Assembly: GCA_030512295.1 (NCBI GenBank)
Contig: JAULSR010000001.1
Location: 7,277,001 to 7,341,000 of the forward strand
From: Bombardia bombarda
Taxonomy: Eukaryota; Ascomycota; Sordariomycetes; Sordariales; Lasiosphaeriaceae
Length of the DNA stretch: 64,000 nt
Direction: 5' to 3'
The notes under the pieces were generated by a model, which saw only the letters and a list, made by a program, of their open reading frames with translations, ran no database searches and was not told the origin of the DNA. Of the stretch, positions 41,550-53,018 are shown piece by piece. A program made the translations under genes and the position numbers. Position 1 is the stretch's first letter. The number at the start of each line of letters is the position of its first letter.

Positions 41550-43087
41550 ATGCGGACCGTGGCAGTTCTGTCGGCGCTCGCCGCCGCGTCTGCGGTGCAT
41601 GCCAACCCGACGCAGACATCGCAGCAGAAGCCGCGTGCCGTCTCGCTCGAGCCCATCACCGCCACTGGCAACGCCTTCTTCGCCGGTGACAAGCGCTTCT
41701 TCGTGCGCGGTGTTGCCTACCAGCCGGGCGGGTCAGCGGCCGACCTTGACCCCCTCGCGGACCCTGAGGTCTGCCTGCCCGATATCGAGAAGTTCAAGGA
41801 CCTCGGCCTCAACGTGGTGCGCGTCTACTCGACCGACAACTCAAAGGACCACAAGGAGTGCATGGACGCCCTAGCCGAGGCCGGCATCTACGTCGCCCTC
41901 GACGCCAACAACCCCAAGTACTCCATCAACCGCGCCAAGCCCGCCCGCTCCTACAACGCCGACTACCTGCAGAGCGTCTTTGCCACTATCGATGAGTTCA
42001 TCAAGTACCCCAACACCATGGCCTTCTTCTCCGGCAACGAGGTCATCCACGATCTCGCCAACACCACCCTGGCCGCCCCCTTCGTCAAGGCCACCACCCG
42101 TGATATGCGCTCGTATATCAAGGCGCGCGGATACCGGAAGGCCCTCGTCGGATATTCGGCCGCCGACGTGTCGACCAACCGCATCCAGACGGCCCACTAC
42201 TTCAACTGCGGCACCGAGGACGAGCGCAGCGACTTCTTTGCCTTTGTATGTTATTCCTCTTTCCCCCCCCCCCCCCCCCCCCAGCATCCAACCCCTAACC
42301 TTTCATCTCTCTCCCATCAGAACGACTACTCCTGGTGCGACACCGACTACATCACGGCCGGGTGGGACAAGAAGGTCGAGGCCTTCACGGGCTACGGGCT
42401 GCCCATCTTTTTGTCCGAGTACGGCTGCACGACCAACGGGCGCACCTTTGGCGAGATCGAGGCGCTCATGAGCGGCGACATGACGCCCGTATACTCGGGC
42501 GGCCTTATGTACGAGTATACCAACGAGACCAACGGGTTCGGCATCCTGCGGATCGAGGGCGACAACAAGGCGGGCGAGATCGACCTGAAGCAGACGGGCG
42601 AGCGCGTCGAGCTGCCTGAGTTCGCCAGCCTCTCTAGCGCCATGGTCGCCTACCCGGCCCCCACCGGCGACGCCGGCTACACAAAGACCACCAACAGCGT
42701 CGCCTGCCCGACGCAGGACGACCACTGGGCTGTTGAGGGGACCTTGTTGCCTGCTATGCCGTCTGATGCTAAGAAGGTATTTTCCCATCATCTTGCTATG
42801 ATAAAAAGGAGGTCACATACTAACAAGTTTAACAGTACCTCACCGAGGGCGCAGGCAAGGGCCCCGGCCTCAAGGGCGTCGGCTCGCAGGACTCTGGCAC
42901 TGATGAGGTAGTCGAGGCCCAGCCCGGCTCCGGCGAGGTCGACGCCCCCGCATCTTCCTCTTCGTCCACTGCCACCTCGTCGAGCGCGGCTAACGGCAGG
43001 ACCGCCATGGGCCCCGTCGACAAGGCCCCCTTTGTCATCTCTGGCATCGTCGTCTTCTTCACCCTCGTCGGCGCCATTGCCCTGTAG
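41550..43087 (+). CDS. GH72 beta-1,3-glucanosyltransferase, GPI-anchored
   Basis: Three exons: 41550-42245, 42321-42776 and 42836-43087. Introns are 75 bp (GTATGT...CATCAG, phase 0) and 59 bp (GTATTT...TAACAG, with an ACTAAC branch site); 467 aa. Signal peptide MRTVAVLSALAAASAVHA. GH72 blocks: FFVRGVAYQPGG, LGLNVVRVYSTDN, acid/base Glu in FFSGNEVIHD and nucleophile Glu in IFLSEYGC. There is no CBM43 (X8) Cys module; a Ser-rich linker and hydrophobic tail (APFVISGIVVFFTLVGAIAL) mark a GPI signal, so it resembles Gel1/Gas5-type members. It elongates and branches cell-wall beta-1,3-glucan at the plasma membrane and wall. Intron 1 is in frame and has no stop, so its retention would insert 25 residues. 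Confidence 0.92.
42263..42282 (+). repeat. C20 homopolymer inside GH72 intron 1
   Basis: Twenty consecutive C directly followed by AG (42283-42284), which creates a second possible 3' splice acceptor 36 bp before the main one at 42320. Both acceptors keep the frame. Confidence 0.9.
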
Positions 43088-43673
43088 ATGAAGCAGATGG
43101 CTGCGTAGTGTGTGTGTATACAATGTGGCAAGCAAATTCAAGGTAAATTTTGGGTATATATATATATCGAAGACAGACATATATTTGACATTTATTTGTA
43201 TCTCTGTTGGTATTTTTGTGTACGTTGTTGAGAGAAAAGCGTGTCTTGGTTTTATGTGATTTTTTGTGGGTTCTGGATAGGGGAGATGTGAGACTAGACT
43301 GGAAAGTTGTAGTGCGTGGTTTGGTGTTTTGCTGTCGACTAGCTTGGTGCAGTTTGCGGGGTTTTCGTGTGTCATTTGAGATTCGTCTTGTGTGTTATGG
43401 TGAATTAAATTTGTGTGAGATTAGCATTTAGCATGGGGTTTACTCAGTGAACACATGTAGGTGGGTTTAGACTCGATTTTAAAATAATAGTTTTGGTTGA
43501 ATTTAACGTTAAATACCTTTTCATTGACTCTTGATCTTATCGCCAAGCACTTGACGGTTCTGAGGACGCAGGTTACTGAGTCGTTGTGAGTCAATCAGCT
43601 CGGTAGTCACGCAGTCACGGGGTATATCGGGACAGTTTAAATGGTTATTAAGAATAATATTAATGTTGCTTAG
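43088..43673. other. Intergenic region between convergent GH72 and small Cys-rich gene
   Basis: AT-rich 3' flank with a TATATATATAT run at about 43155-43167. No gene seen. Confidence 0.5.
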
Positions 43674-43997
43674 TTAGTAACTAAGGTAGTAGCTGGAGGT
43701 ATCCAAACTCGCCGCTGTCTAGAAACAGAACAAGACAAGAAGAGATAGGAGTGTAAGTAAGTAAATACTTACCTCATAGTTTGTAGGTACTTGCCTACCA
43801 ATATCAAGCTTCTTCATCTTCTTCTCCAACCGTGTGAGGCAGAGGTCACAGACATCAGAAAACTTGATATCCCCCTTAGGAGTCCAAGTGTGGCCATTAG
43901 TGTTAGCCTCCTTGCACTTCACCACGTCATCCATGCTGCTCTTAAACATCCTCTTACAGCATTCACACTGCCAAAAGAACATAGAATAGGTGCACAT
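43674..43997 (-). CDS. Small cysteine-rich zinc-ribbon-like protein, two exons
   Basis: Exon 1 is 43997-43773 (75 codons) and exon 2 43718-43674. The 54-bp intron reads GTAAGT...TTTCTAG on the minus strand, phase 0, giving 89 aa ending SSYYLSY. The cysteine layout is CECC near residue 11, C28, H36 and CDLC at 50-53, which could form one zinc site of treble-clef or ribbon type. The motif TWTPKGDIKFSDVCDLC resembles short fungal proteins of unknown function. It is rich in Lys and lacks a signal peptide, so it is probably intracellular. Unspliced reading would run into hydrophobic noise (YLLTLLSLLVLFCF), which supports the intron. Confidence 0.6.
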
Positions 43998-45321
43998 TTT
44001 AAGTTGGGCACTTACCCAGGTAGTTAGTAGTAGCTATGTGGTTAGTTGAGCTGTGGTGGTTAGGAGGTTGGTTAGTATAGCAGAGGAGAGCAGGCGTGAG
44101 CGTGACGGACTGAGAAAAGAGGAGTGGCTGAAGGGGTATGAACCTGTCTTTAAATATGTCTAGCCTGGGGAGAGGTGCAGAGTATTTTCTTTATTAACAA
44201 GAGATAATAGCATCCATATATAATAGGATTGTTCAATACAGTGAAACAAGAACAAAGCGGACGGAGATTCTTAGACTGATTCTAGCTTCTTGTTTCAGAG
44301 AATGGCCATTGTGAACAAAACAAAAGGCTTCGTTACGTTTACAAAGGAGAGAGAAACAAAGACGGATATTTCAATGATGTTTTGGTTACAATCAAGTGAC
44401 GGAAACGTCGACTCGTAGCTCATCAGACACTTGAGTTCTCAGATGGTGAGGTAGTACTTGATGACCATGTTTCAAAACATCGTCAAACTCAATCTTACTA
44501 CTCTAAATTTAACCATGCCCTCTAGAGCTCCCGTCCGTTAGTTGAACAACCAGTGTGCCAGCTTGTCCTTACTCAGCCTTTGTTTTTTAAAAAGACAACA
44601 GGACCGTGATGTGACCAACACCACAGCATTAGAAATTTCCACGACCAGCCATACCTATATTGAAAAGGCCCATTATAGTATGTTGCAAGGATGATGCGCA
44701 AACAACAGATATCTGCGGAGACTTATTGGATGCAAGACTGGGGCATAGTTAGCTAGAACCATTTACTGTGTAGAGCTGCATGCATACCCTGTAGAAGTAG
44801 TGAAAAAAAGAATGCCAACAAGTTTCGCTTCGCTTCGCTTCGGGCCGGCACACATTTGACGTGCGTCCAAGTCACCGAAACATGCATCTGCGGTGTTAGT
44901 CAGGCCACTCATTTTGGGTTGCTCCCAGTCGCTTCCCCACCTTTTCCTACCCTCTCGGTTCCGAGAAGAAGGACGACGGAGGCGGGGACCTCTCAGATGC
45001 ATCGCAATGCATCGCCATGCATCCATACTGTGCCGTGTCTTACGCGTACTGCTGGCCTGTTACTGGTCCAGATCGCCGCGATGGAGGGGTTCTGGAGGAA
45101 TGGAAGCGGCTGAGGTCGTCGGCCAACGACTGGAAGCAAGACGGGACCGTCCAGAGCTGAGGAATGCTGGTAGGTGATGGTGTGTGGTGTACGGCATGTG
45201 TATGACAGTATGAAGACTTGCATGCCATAAATTCGCACTCACCTCATCTGTTTTATCCCGACTTTCCTCTGGTTGACCGCCAACGTCATTCCGGTACTGA
45301 TTTGTACTGCCCTTAGAAACC
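43998..45321. other. Intergenic region upstream of cytochrome b561 gene
   Basis: AT-rich to about 44760, then mixed. Holds a CGCTT pentanucleotide run (about 44826-44842). No convincing gene. Confidence 0.5.
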
Positions 45322-46289
45322 ATGTATCGTTCCAACCCAAAGCTTGCAGCCATAGCTTCGTGTCTCGGTATGCAGATCCCACACAATCTAGAGTCCGCCT
45401 CGATATTAACCAAGTCACCCCAGCCTTTGCCGCACTCGCCCACGGCCATGGCGGATGGGCAAATGGATATCCAGGCGGTGCCGGTGGATTCCCGACCAGC
45501 TACCCAGGCGGACGCCCGGGCACTGGAGATAGCGGCACAGGCGGCAGCAGTGGCTTTCCCGGAGCTGGTTTCGGGGGATTCGCCGGCTTCGACATCGGCT
45601 TAGCCATGCACTATCGAACCATCCACGGAATCCTCGCTGCGCTTGCCATGGTGGTGCTCTTTCCTCTGGGCTCGATCCTAATGCGCATTCTGCCCGGCCG
45701 CCTGGGTCTCTGGATTCATGGCATATTCCAGCTGTTGGCCTTTGCCGTCTTCATTGCTGGCGTGGGTTTGGGTATCTACCTCGTGCGCACGGTGCAGATA
45801 CCGTTTGGGGGCGGCAACTTGGTGAGTTTGTCTCGGTCTCAGTCCCGACCGTGTTCTGTCATCAATGAGATTGGCTGATCGAGTCTGACGTCATTGCAGT
45901 TGACAAACAGCGCAACCAACTACCACCCCATCATCGGCATCGTCACCCTGGCGCTTCTGCTCCCCCAGCCAATCCTGGGCTACATCCACCACAGGAGGTT
46001 CAAAAAGCTACAGAAGCGCCAGGCCTGGTCGTACGCGCACATCTTCAACGGGCGATTTACCGTGACCTTGGGCATCATCAATGGAGGACTGGGGCTGTAT
46101 CTCGCCGGCGCATCCACTTACTACAAGCGGGTCTATGCCATCGTTGCTGCCATCATGTGGAGTCTCTGGATGTTGATCGCTTTGTGGAGTGAGATCAGGC
46201 GTATGAGAAGGAATCGCAAAATTGAGAGGGACGCGCAGGTGCAGATCGCCAAGGGTGTTGCGCGAGATGGTAGAAAGAGCGAGGAATGA
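45322..46289 (+). CDS. Cytochrome b561-domain membrane protein
   Basis: Three exons: 45322-45367, 45415-45821 and 45900-46289. Introns are 47 bp (GTATGC...CAAG, phase 1) and 78 bp (GTGAGT...TTGCAG, phase 0); 280 aa. Splicing joins MYRSNPKLAAIASCL to VTPAFAALA, a signal peptide. A Gly/Pro-rich linker follows (WANGYPGGAGGFPTSYPGG). Five or so membrane helices carry the four heme-ligand His positions of b561: HYRTIHGILA, LWIHGIFQLL, NYHPIIGIV and SYAHIFNGRF. The tail is basic and cytosolic. Likely a transmembrane electron carrier; unlike cellobiose-dehydrogenase-type or DOMON fusions, no extracellular redox domain is seen. Confidence 0.85.
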
Positions 46290-46397
46290 GCCCCTTGGTT
46301 GCGTGAAGACGAAAAAGGATAAAATGAGTAAGCAAGCAAGAAACTTTACTTGGGTAAAAAGCAAACAAAGAATTAAAAAAAAAATTTAAACGTGATA

Positions 46398-46479
46398 CGA
46401 CGTGGGCCTGGTTCGAACAGACGCCTCCGAAGAGACAAGATTTCAAGTCTTGCGCATTAGACCACTCTGCCACCACGCC
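46398..46479 (-). tRNA. tRNA-Ser(UGA)
   Basis: 82 nt on the minus strand, no intron. The acceptor stem GGCGTGG pairs with CCACGTC (one G-U), discriminator G. Anticodon loop CTTGAAA has anticodon TGA (plus-strand tca at 46443-46445), flanked by a CAAGA/TCTTG stem. A long variable arm (TCTCTTCGGAGGC) is typical of class II tRNA-Ser, and the T-loop is TTCGAAC. It lies 109 bp past the b561 stop codon, on the opposite strand. Confidence 0.93.
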
Positions 46480-46882
46480 TTTCTGAAGAGCTATTGGTAA
46501 GCACCGCAAAAACTTTGCCTATTACCCAGCAACGCTGGCCAGGACTACCCTCTATCTCACAACACACAAAGTCCTGATATAATTAAAATGTCTTGGGTTA
46601 CCACCTTGCATGGCCAAAAGGCTGTATCATAGCACATAGCACTGAAGCTGTCACTATGAATTTAAGTTTATCCTTGTCGCCGGCCGAATGATTGGGGAAA
46701 TGATGTCTAGAGAGCATGATTTAAGGGACTTCTTGACTGCTATCAGCAGCTAGGTATTTATGCTTGAAAACGAGTTTCAAATTGAAATTGAAATTCGTTA
46801 TCTTTATCCATAGGTTCAGCAGATTAGACTAAATAACATTCATAAAACTAATCCAATCGTATTCCCGTAGTATAAAGAGTCC
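46480..46882. other. Intergenic region
   Basis: AT-rich, no ORF of note; contains an AAATTGAAATTGAAATT run (about 46777-46793). Confidence 0.45.
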
Positions 46883-47172
46883 TCAATTGGTTTCCCTGCT
46901 TTGCTCCTTCCATTGTCTGTCCCACTGGTCGAGGTACTCCCACGTTTCTTTGACCTTTGCATCCCGCTTTTGCACTTTTGACTTGGCCACGACAGCCAAT
47001 CTTTCCGTGATGGTCGGATCGGCGTGCAGGTAGCGATTCAGCATCGCATCATTAGCATGCTTAGCTCCGCGCCCGTTGCTGTAGTCCCGTCAGCTAAATG
47101 CTCTTTCATGATGTCTGTTGGCCCAGAGATGGTATACCTTGTGGCGGCGGAAGGAGTGGACCGGGAAGACAT
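46883..47172 (-). CDS. Small basic protein, two exons, unknown function
   Basis: Found by reading splice signals on the minus strand. Exon 1 is 47172-47138 (35 nt), the intron 47137-47079 (59 bp; GTATAC...CTACAG with a GCTGAC branch motif), and exon 2 47078-46883; 76 aa. Exon 2 is strongly protein-like: DAMLNRYLHADPTITERLAV, KSKVQKRDAKVKETWEYLDQ and WDRQWKEQSR. It is predicted helical, Lys/Arg-rich, with no signal peptide. I do not recognise the family. Without splicing the start frame ends at a stop soon after the exon 2 boundary. The gene shares its 5' side with the zinc-finger gene at 47.9 kb, which reads away from it. Confidence 0.55.
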
Positions 47173-47923
47173 AATTTGTGTCCCGAATCTTAATTCGTAG
47201 GAAAAAGCAGATATGTGCAATAGTAATAATAGCTGGTCACTGTCCCGAATTTGGTCTTTCAGCCACGATATTACTGATATTCGAGTCTGCCAGTCACCAA
47301 ACGCTACCTCCCCTACAGTTATATGAGGCCTATTACTCAAAAACCAGCAGCTTGATGCCATCTCAATACTCTATCCTGTCAATCAACACTCATATTCATT
47401 TCAACACGACGACAGTTGGAGGCAACTTCACTTGAGGTCTTTTAGCTATGGGCACGCCGAAGGCACAGAAAGTAGGATATCCTCACCCAGACAAATTTAC
47501 TATCGGCACGTTTATGAGTAGGGAAATCACCACCACAGGTGTGCCTTTCTGATTTGACTGGTCGTCTACTGTTCAGTGTGCCTAGAAAGAGCCGGGCCAA
47601 CAGGATGGGAAAGCACAACTGTGCGCTTCATGCAGGTAGGACCAGGGCGCAGCTTCTCAAAATCATTGCATGCGCCAGGCTAGGCAGTCGCTACGAGATC
47701 GATTGAAACCATTCCCCCGCCCATCTCGGCCAGCGCTGAGGCATCCCATGTTCCCCTCCACCTCTGATCTGAATCTACCTAGGTCTTTTTAGTCACGAAG
47801 CTCAATCGGATTCGTGGCTGGCTTCTGAGTTTCCGAATTACATCGGCAAGCCAATGTCAATTCGTGTGACTCGACCCCTCCCACCGAGATCCCTCTTACT
47901 CGTGGCAGCCAGAAAGCCGAGCA
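47173..47923. other. Divergent upstream region
   Basis: Spacer between the small two-exon gene and the zinc-finger gene. No gene recognised. Confidence 0.45.
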
Positions 47924-49817
47924 ATGGAACCTCTTGCCGCAGATGGAAGAATGCCGGAGTCCTTCCCACTTGACGGTTCGGATCAGACTTGGGTATCCTA
48001 CCGCCTTAAAGGTTCTCGGTATAGGAAAGATACCGAAGACAAAGACAGACAATTACGGACCTTTCTCAAAGCGCCGCTAAAAGTCGCAGCGGCGAGCGAC
48101 ATAGGATATCAAATTGAACAGCCCTCGGGGTCGTCAGTAGGCAGCTCACTAGGCAGCTCGAATAGTCGCTGCCCGACCCTTGTCAGCGATGGCTCCTCAA
48201 CCACAGTCGACGAGGGCTCCCCGACTGCAATAGGCCAAGACGATGATTACTCGACTAGACTGCTGTTGGCGCGGACCATGGCTCACAAGTCCTCTCCGCC
48301 AATGCCTATGCCTCAGCCAGATCTAGATTCCCATATTTTCTCCTTGGCAAAAAAAATTAGGAATATTCGGCAACGCCTGGTGGGAGCTCGCTGCAGTTTA
48401 GACTCGAGACCACTAAAATGCTCCAAAGCATTCTCACCCAATCCTACCATAGCCAGTTCCAGGGCCCAGATGAGCATGGCATTGGACTACCATGATACTG
48501 CCAGTGCAGTGCCCCTGCTCCAGAACTCAAATGCTGCTGATGTCACGAGCGGCACTATGGGCGATACGCTGCCAACACCACACCAGCCCTCGCCGCGCCC
48601 GTGGAGTCAGGAGGATGACCAGACATTGCTGTCCCAACGTTCTTTGGACAAAAGCTGGAAGCAGATCCAAAGCGAGGCCTTCCCTACCAGGACGAGCAAT
48701 ACATGGCGAAAGAACAACAACAACAACAACAACAACAACAAAGCGCCAGAGGAGCGAAGAAGACGAAGGGGGAGACAACAATGACGGCCTTTCGCCCCGA
48801 GTCAGGAAGAAGCTACAATCAACCAACGCAACACAGCTTCGCGTCTTGGCTTGCCCGTTCTGGAAGCGAAACCAGAACGAAAACGGGCGGTGCTGCAGGC
48901 TCAAACTCAGGCGAATCCGGGACGTCAAGCAACACCTTCACAGATGTCACACCCCCGCATTTTATTGCGGGCGCTGCTTGGAAAGTTTTCCCGACCACCA
49001 GACTCATGAAAAGCACATGGTAGGTGTCGTATCCTGCCGCAGAGGGGCAGACATCCAGCTTGACGGTATCTCCCACTCCCAGCGCAGGGATTTGTGCAAG
49101 AAGTCAAATCGAGCATTTTCTGAGGAGAACCAGTGGTTCGCCGTCTGGGACATTTTGTTCCCAGAGGTGCAGAAGCCCACCTCGGCATATATCGACTCCG
49201 AACTGTCTGCTGACCTCTGTCTCTTTCGCGAGTACTGGCAGAGCGCTGGGCGAGACGTGCTCTTTGAAGTTGTTAAATCCCATAAGTGGATATCATTATC
49301 GGATGAGGAGCAAGAGACGCACGGGCGCAGGCTGCTGGCGGAAGGGCTCGATAGGATCTACCTACAGTGGCTCGCTGGACAGCGTGAGCTATTTCCTCCC
49401 TTTTCTTCAGCGGCTGCAGAGTTTCAACCACTGCTACCGGGCTTCTCATCTGCGCTCTCCTCTGCTGGTTCGCAGACTTCCATTGGTGCTAATGCGGATA
49501 GTATTACTACGCTTACGGCATCGTCGTCTGATGGGACGGTTCCGAGGTCTGCGGCTACTAGCCTGTCTGTTGACAGGTTTACCATCGCTAAGATTCAAGG
49601 GAGTGAGAGTGGGTCCACGGAATCACATCTTTGTGAGCCGCCAGGAGATGATGAGAGACATGAAGTAGACGGCCAACGGATACCAGAGCAGGTCCATGAA
49701 CATGAGGTTCCTCTCCTTTTTGGGCAATCGGACTTTGAAGCCAGTTGGACGGATAGTATGGAGTTTGGAGGTCAGAATGACCTAAGCTTTTTGGAATTTG
49801 ACGCATCAAAAGAGTGA
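47924..49817 (+). CDS. SANT/Myb-like plus C2H2 zinc-finger protein, split by a frameshift
   Basis: The N-terminal part is read in one frame from ATG 47924 (MEPLAADGRMPES) to a stop at 48782-48784. It ends with a Myb/SANT-like block, PRPWSQEDDQTLLSQRSLDK and SWKQIQSEAFPTRTSNTWRK, then an Asn run from (AAC)9. The C-terminal part is read in another frame to 49817. It has LACPFWKRNQ, RDVKQHLHRCH and FYCGRCLESFPDHQTHEKHM (C2H2 pattern), then HSQRRDLCKKSNRAFSEENQ and WFAVWDILFP, a layout common in fungal putative regulators. No GT donor lies between about 48625 and 48815 that could bridge the frames, so a 1-2 base indel near 48715-48790 is the simplest reading: real pseudogenisation or an assembly error at the microsatellite. 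The tail is acidic (SFLEFDASKE). Confidence 0.68.
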
Positions 49818-50174
49818 TGGTTGTCTTTTCAGGAGTACCCTTAATACTGGATTCCATGTCCTAAACAGGACAATGGTTCGCTCTTGTCGGTCCTTAGCAG
49901 CCTTCCTTCAGACTCCAAGACCCCAGATTATCTACCATGCTAAAGAGAGCCGGAACTGTACCACGAGATCTCTGGGTGAGCGTCTCAGTAACGGCTCTTA
50001 CTCAGTGTTGTTCCAGTCTTGATGCTAGCGAGTAGTCATATCATCAGCCGTATAGAGTCAGACAAGTATAAATCAAGCCTCCTCCCCGATCTTCGACAAC
50101 ATCTCGACTCTCTCCATCATCACCCTCATCACACACACACGCACATCTACCCAATCCCCAAAGCACATATCAAA
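49818..50174. other. Promoter and 5' UTR of the small secreted protein
   Basis: Short spacer; the last 100 bases are CA/TC-rich with CACACACACACGCAC (50130-50144). Confidence 0.5.
50067..50073 (+). promoter_or_regulatory. TATA box of the small secreted protein gene
   Basis: TATAAAT about 108 bp before the start codon at 50175, followed by a pyrimidine-rich likely transcription start region. Confidence 0.5.
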
Positions 50175-50477
50175 ATGCAATTCTCCACCATCTTTACCCT
50201 CGCCTTCGCCGCCATGACCTCGGCAACCTCCGTCGCGGCCACCGCCGACACCAGCATCGCCACCCCCGAGGAGACCCCTACCATCCTCGAGACCCTCCCG
50301 GCCGTGGTCGAGACGCGCTCCAACACGATCCAGAAGCGCGGCTGCTTCAGCGGGCGCGAGTCGTGGAGCAGCGACTACAATCTGACGCTGGCCTACGCCG
50401 ACAGCGTGTGCAACGGCGGCGGCGGCCACAGCCTGTACGCGGCGGGCCAGACCAAGAACTGGTGCAGCAATCCATGA
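50175..50477 (+). CDS. Small secreted cysteine-containing protein with Kex2 site, possibly truncated
   Basis: A 100-aa ORF from an ATG in context CAAAATGC. Signal peptide MQFSTIFTLAFAAMTSATSV, then an acidic propeptide (ATPEETPTILETLPAVVETR) ending in KR, a Kex2 cleavage site. The mature part starts GCFSGRESWSSDYNLTLAYA and has only three cysteines (GC, VC, WC) before the stop. Related fungal secreted peptides that I recall continue past the GQTKxxC motif with more cysteines, so this copy looks C-terminally truncated, or a further exon was missed. The odd cysteine number supports truncation. Such proteins are candidates for effectors or antimicrobials; no toxin function can be claimed. Confidence 0.6.
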   Translation: MQFSTIFTLAFAAMTSATSVAATADTSIATPEETPTILETLPAVVETRSNTIQKRGCFSGRESWSSDYNLTLAYADSVCNGGGGHSLYAAGQTKNWCSNP

Positions 50478-52190
50478 CAATAGCAGTTAGCATAACAAGA
50501 AATTATACAGCAGTGTACAAGATTGTTTATAAACCATTGACGGTATTACACAAAAACCGCAACAAGACTCCCACTAAGTAACCTATTCCAGATCGTGATG
50601 ACCTCGGATTTCTTTGAAAGGTGCTTGTGTGGGTAAGGTATCTGTTATGTTTCTACCTATAGTCTAGAATACGTATTCCCGTATAAATCATTGAAATCAT
50701 TGTGGCGTGGCCCCTATCTGGCCTTCATCACGGGATTTTACCTGTATGAAAATAGCAACAGGAAATAATAGTGTTGGAGAAACTTGGATGAGCCACCCAT
50801 TTATTTGTGCCCTGATTGGAGAAATCTCTTGCCCCCGCAGTCTCTCGACACGACAGATGGCATTGATTGCTTTCCTGTGATCAAAAAGACGAGAGAGGCT
50901 CGTATTAGCCGAACACGAGAATCAGGCAGGTAGCCCCCGCCAAAACACTGATAAGCCCCCGCCAATGACGCGGTCCATACTTGCCCGCCGCCACAGTTTG
51001 GAGGGAAGGAAGGAAGGCGCAATCAGGAAAAGAAGAATTGGAAGGAATGCGATGGGAAAATCGAAACGTACGATACAGTTGAGCAGAAATTCTGAAATGA
51101 CGAGCTTCCAGTCGAGGGAAGTAAAGATGGAAATGGGGGTTTCCAACCAGCATGCAATTAAGCGCTCGGTAGTTCTCATATCCGCTCTATTACCAACTGC
51201 ACGTTCAGACACGAACGTGGAAACAAATCCGGCAACAGAAATGCTACCCCCGGGCCACCCTCAAGCCACCTCAAGTGCTAGGTTTGGACCGCTGCATCCG
51301 CCATTCCAGAGATCTGCAGTGGCCCGGGAACCCCCAAAAATGTTCGGCTCAGACTGGCCAGGCTCTCCGTCCCAGCGCTGCGCCCCCGCTAGCCCCAAAA
51401 CCCGAGTCGGCCTTCCTTGGGGACATCCATGGACGGGAACCAATAATAGCGAGAAAGAGAGGGAGGGTGCCAATCACGCATGCACACTGTCGGCATGCAC
51501 ACTGTCGGCATGCACATATGGGACGGTTGGATTCTACCCGCAATTGACTGCTAGCATCCCCCCACATTCTCTCTCCACCATGTCAAAAGTCAGCCCGTCT
51601 TATTCGTACACCCAAGTCGCACACACATACGTATCGGCCTCGGCAGTGCCCGCGCCCTGTCGGCCGAACATGCCAGAGAAACGACAGAATGGCTTGCTTG
51701 TGTTACCATGGGGGAGAGGAACCAGGCTCCCAGGTTAACCTATGATCGGTGACTGGAATGGGGCGGGCCATTTATAGCAGCATACCTACCTGTCCCAGAG
51801 CTGCCTTCCTTACCTCTGAGCTTGGATCGCGAACATACCTAGGTACGCACAGATAAACGGCCGACCAGAATAGCTACCACTAGGAGCCCATGCGCTGCCG
51901 CTGCCGCTGGCTGGCTGGCTGGTCTTGTCTGTGATCGTCGTCCAATGTTGCTCGCGTTGCGATTGCGCGCATCTCCTCGGCCGCACTCCAAGGTAGCATG
52001 TCTTAACTCTCAAGGCTTTTGATGTGTTAAAATACCCGGAGCTTTACATCCCTCATTCCAGCCAGACCTTTGATGTCAGCATATTCACCCACTTCGTATC
52101 ACATCGCCTATTCCCTCTCGCTTTCCTCCTGTGCATGCAGTCATCTGCTACGACCGGCAGCCTGGTGACGGCGCCATCCCGATCAAAACA
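50478..52190. other. Intergenic region upstream of polyQ protein gene
   Basis: No convincing gene. An open frame at 50965-51738 has no protein-like features. Contains a perfect 15-bp tandem pair at 51478-51507. The 3' part (51740-52190) is the likely promoter and 5' UTR of the polyQ gene. Confidence 0.5.
51478..51507 (+). repeat. 15-bp tandem duplication
   Basis: GCATGCACACTGTCG occurs twice head to tail, followed by a partial third copy (GCATGCACA). The GCATGC core is palindromic. Confidence 0.85.

Positions 52191-53018
<828 letters not shown>

Noticed and set aside
50965..51738. 257-codon plus-strand ORF
   Set aside because: No recognisable domain, low-complexity reading of promoter sequence and tandem repeats.
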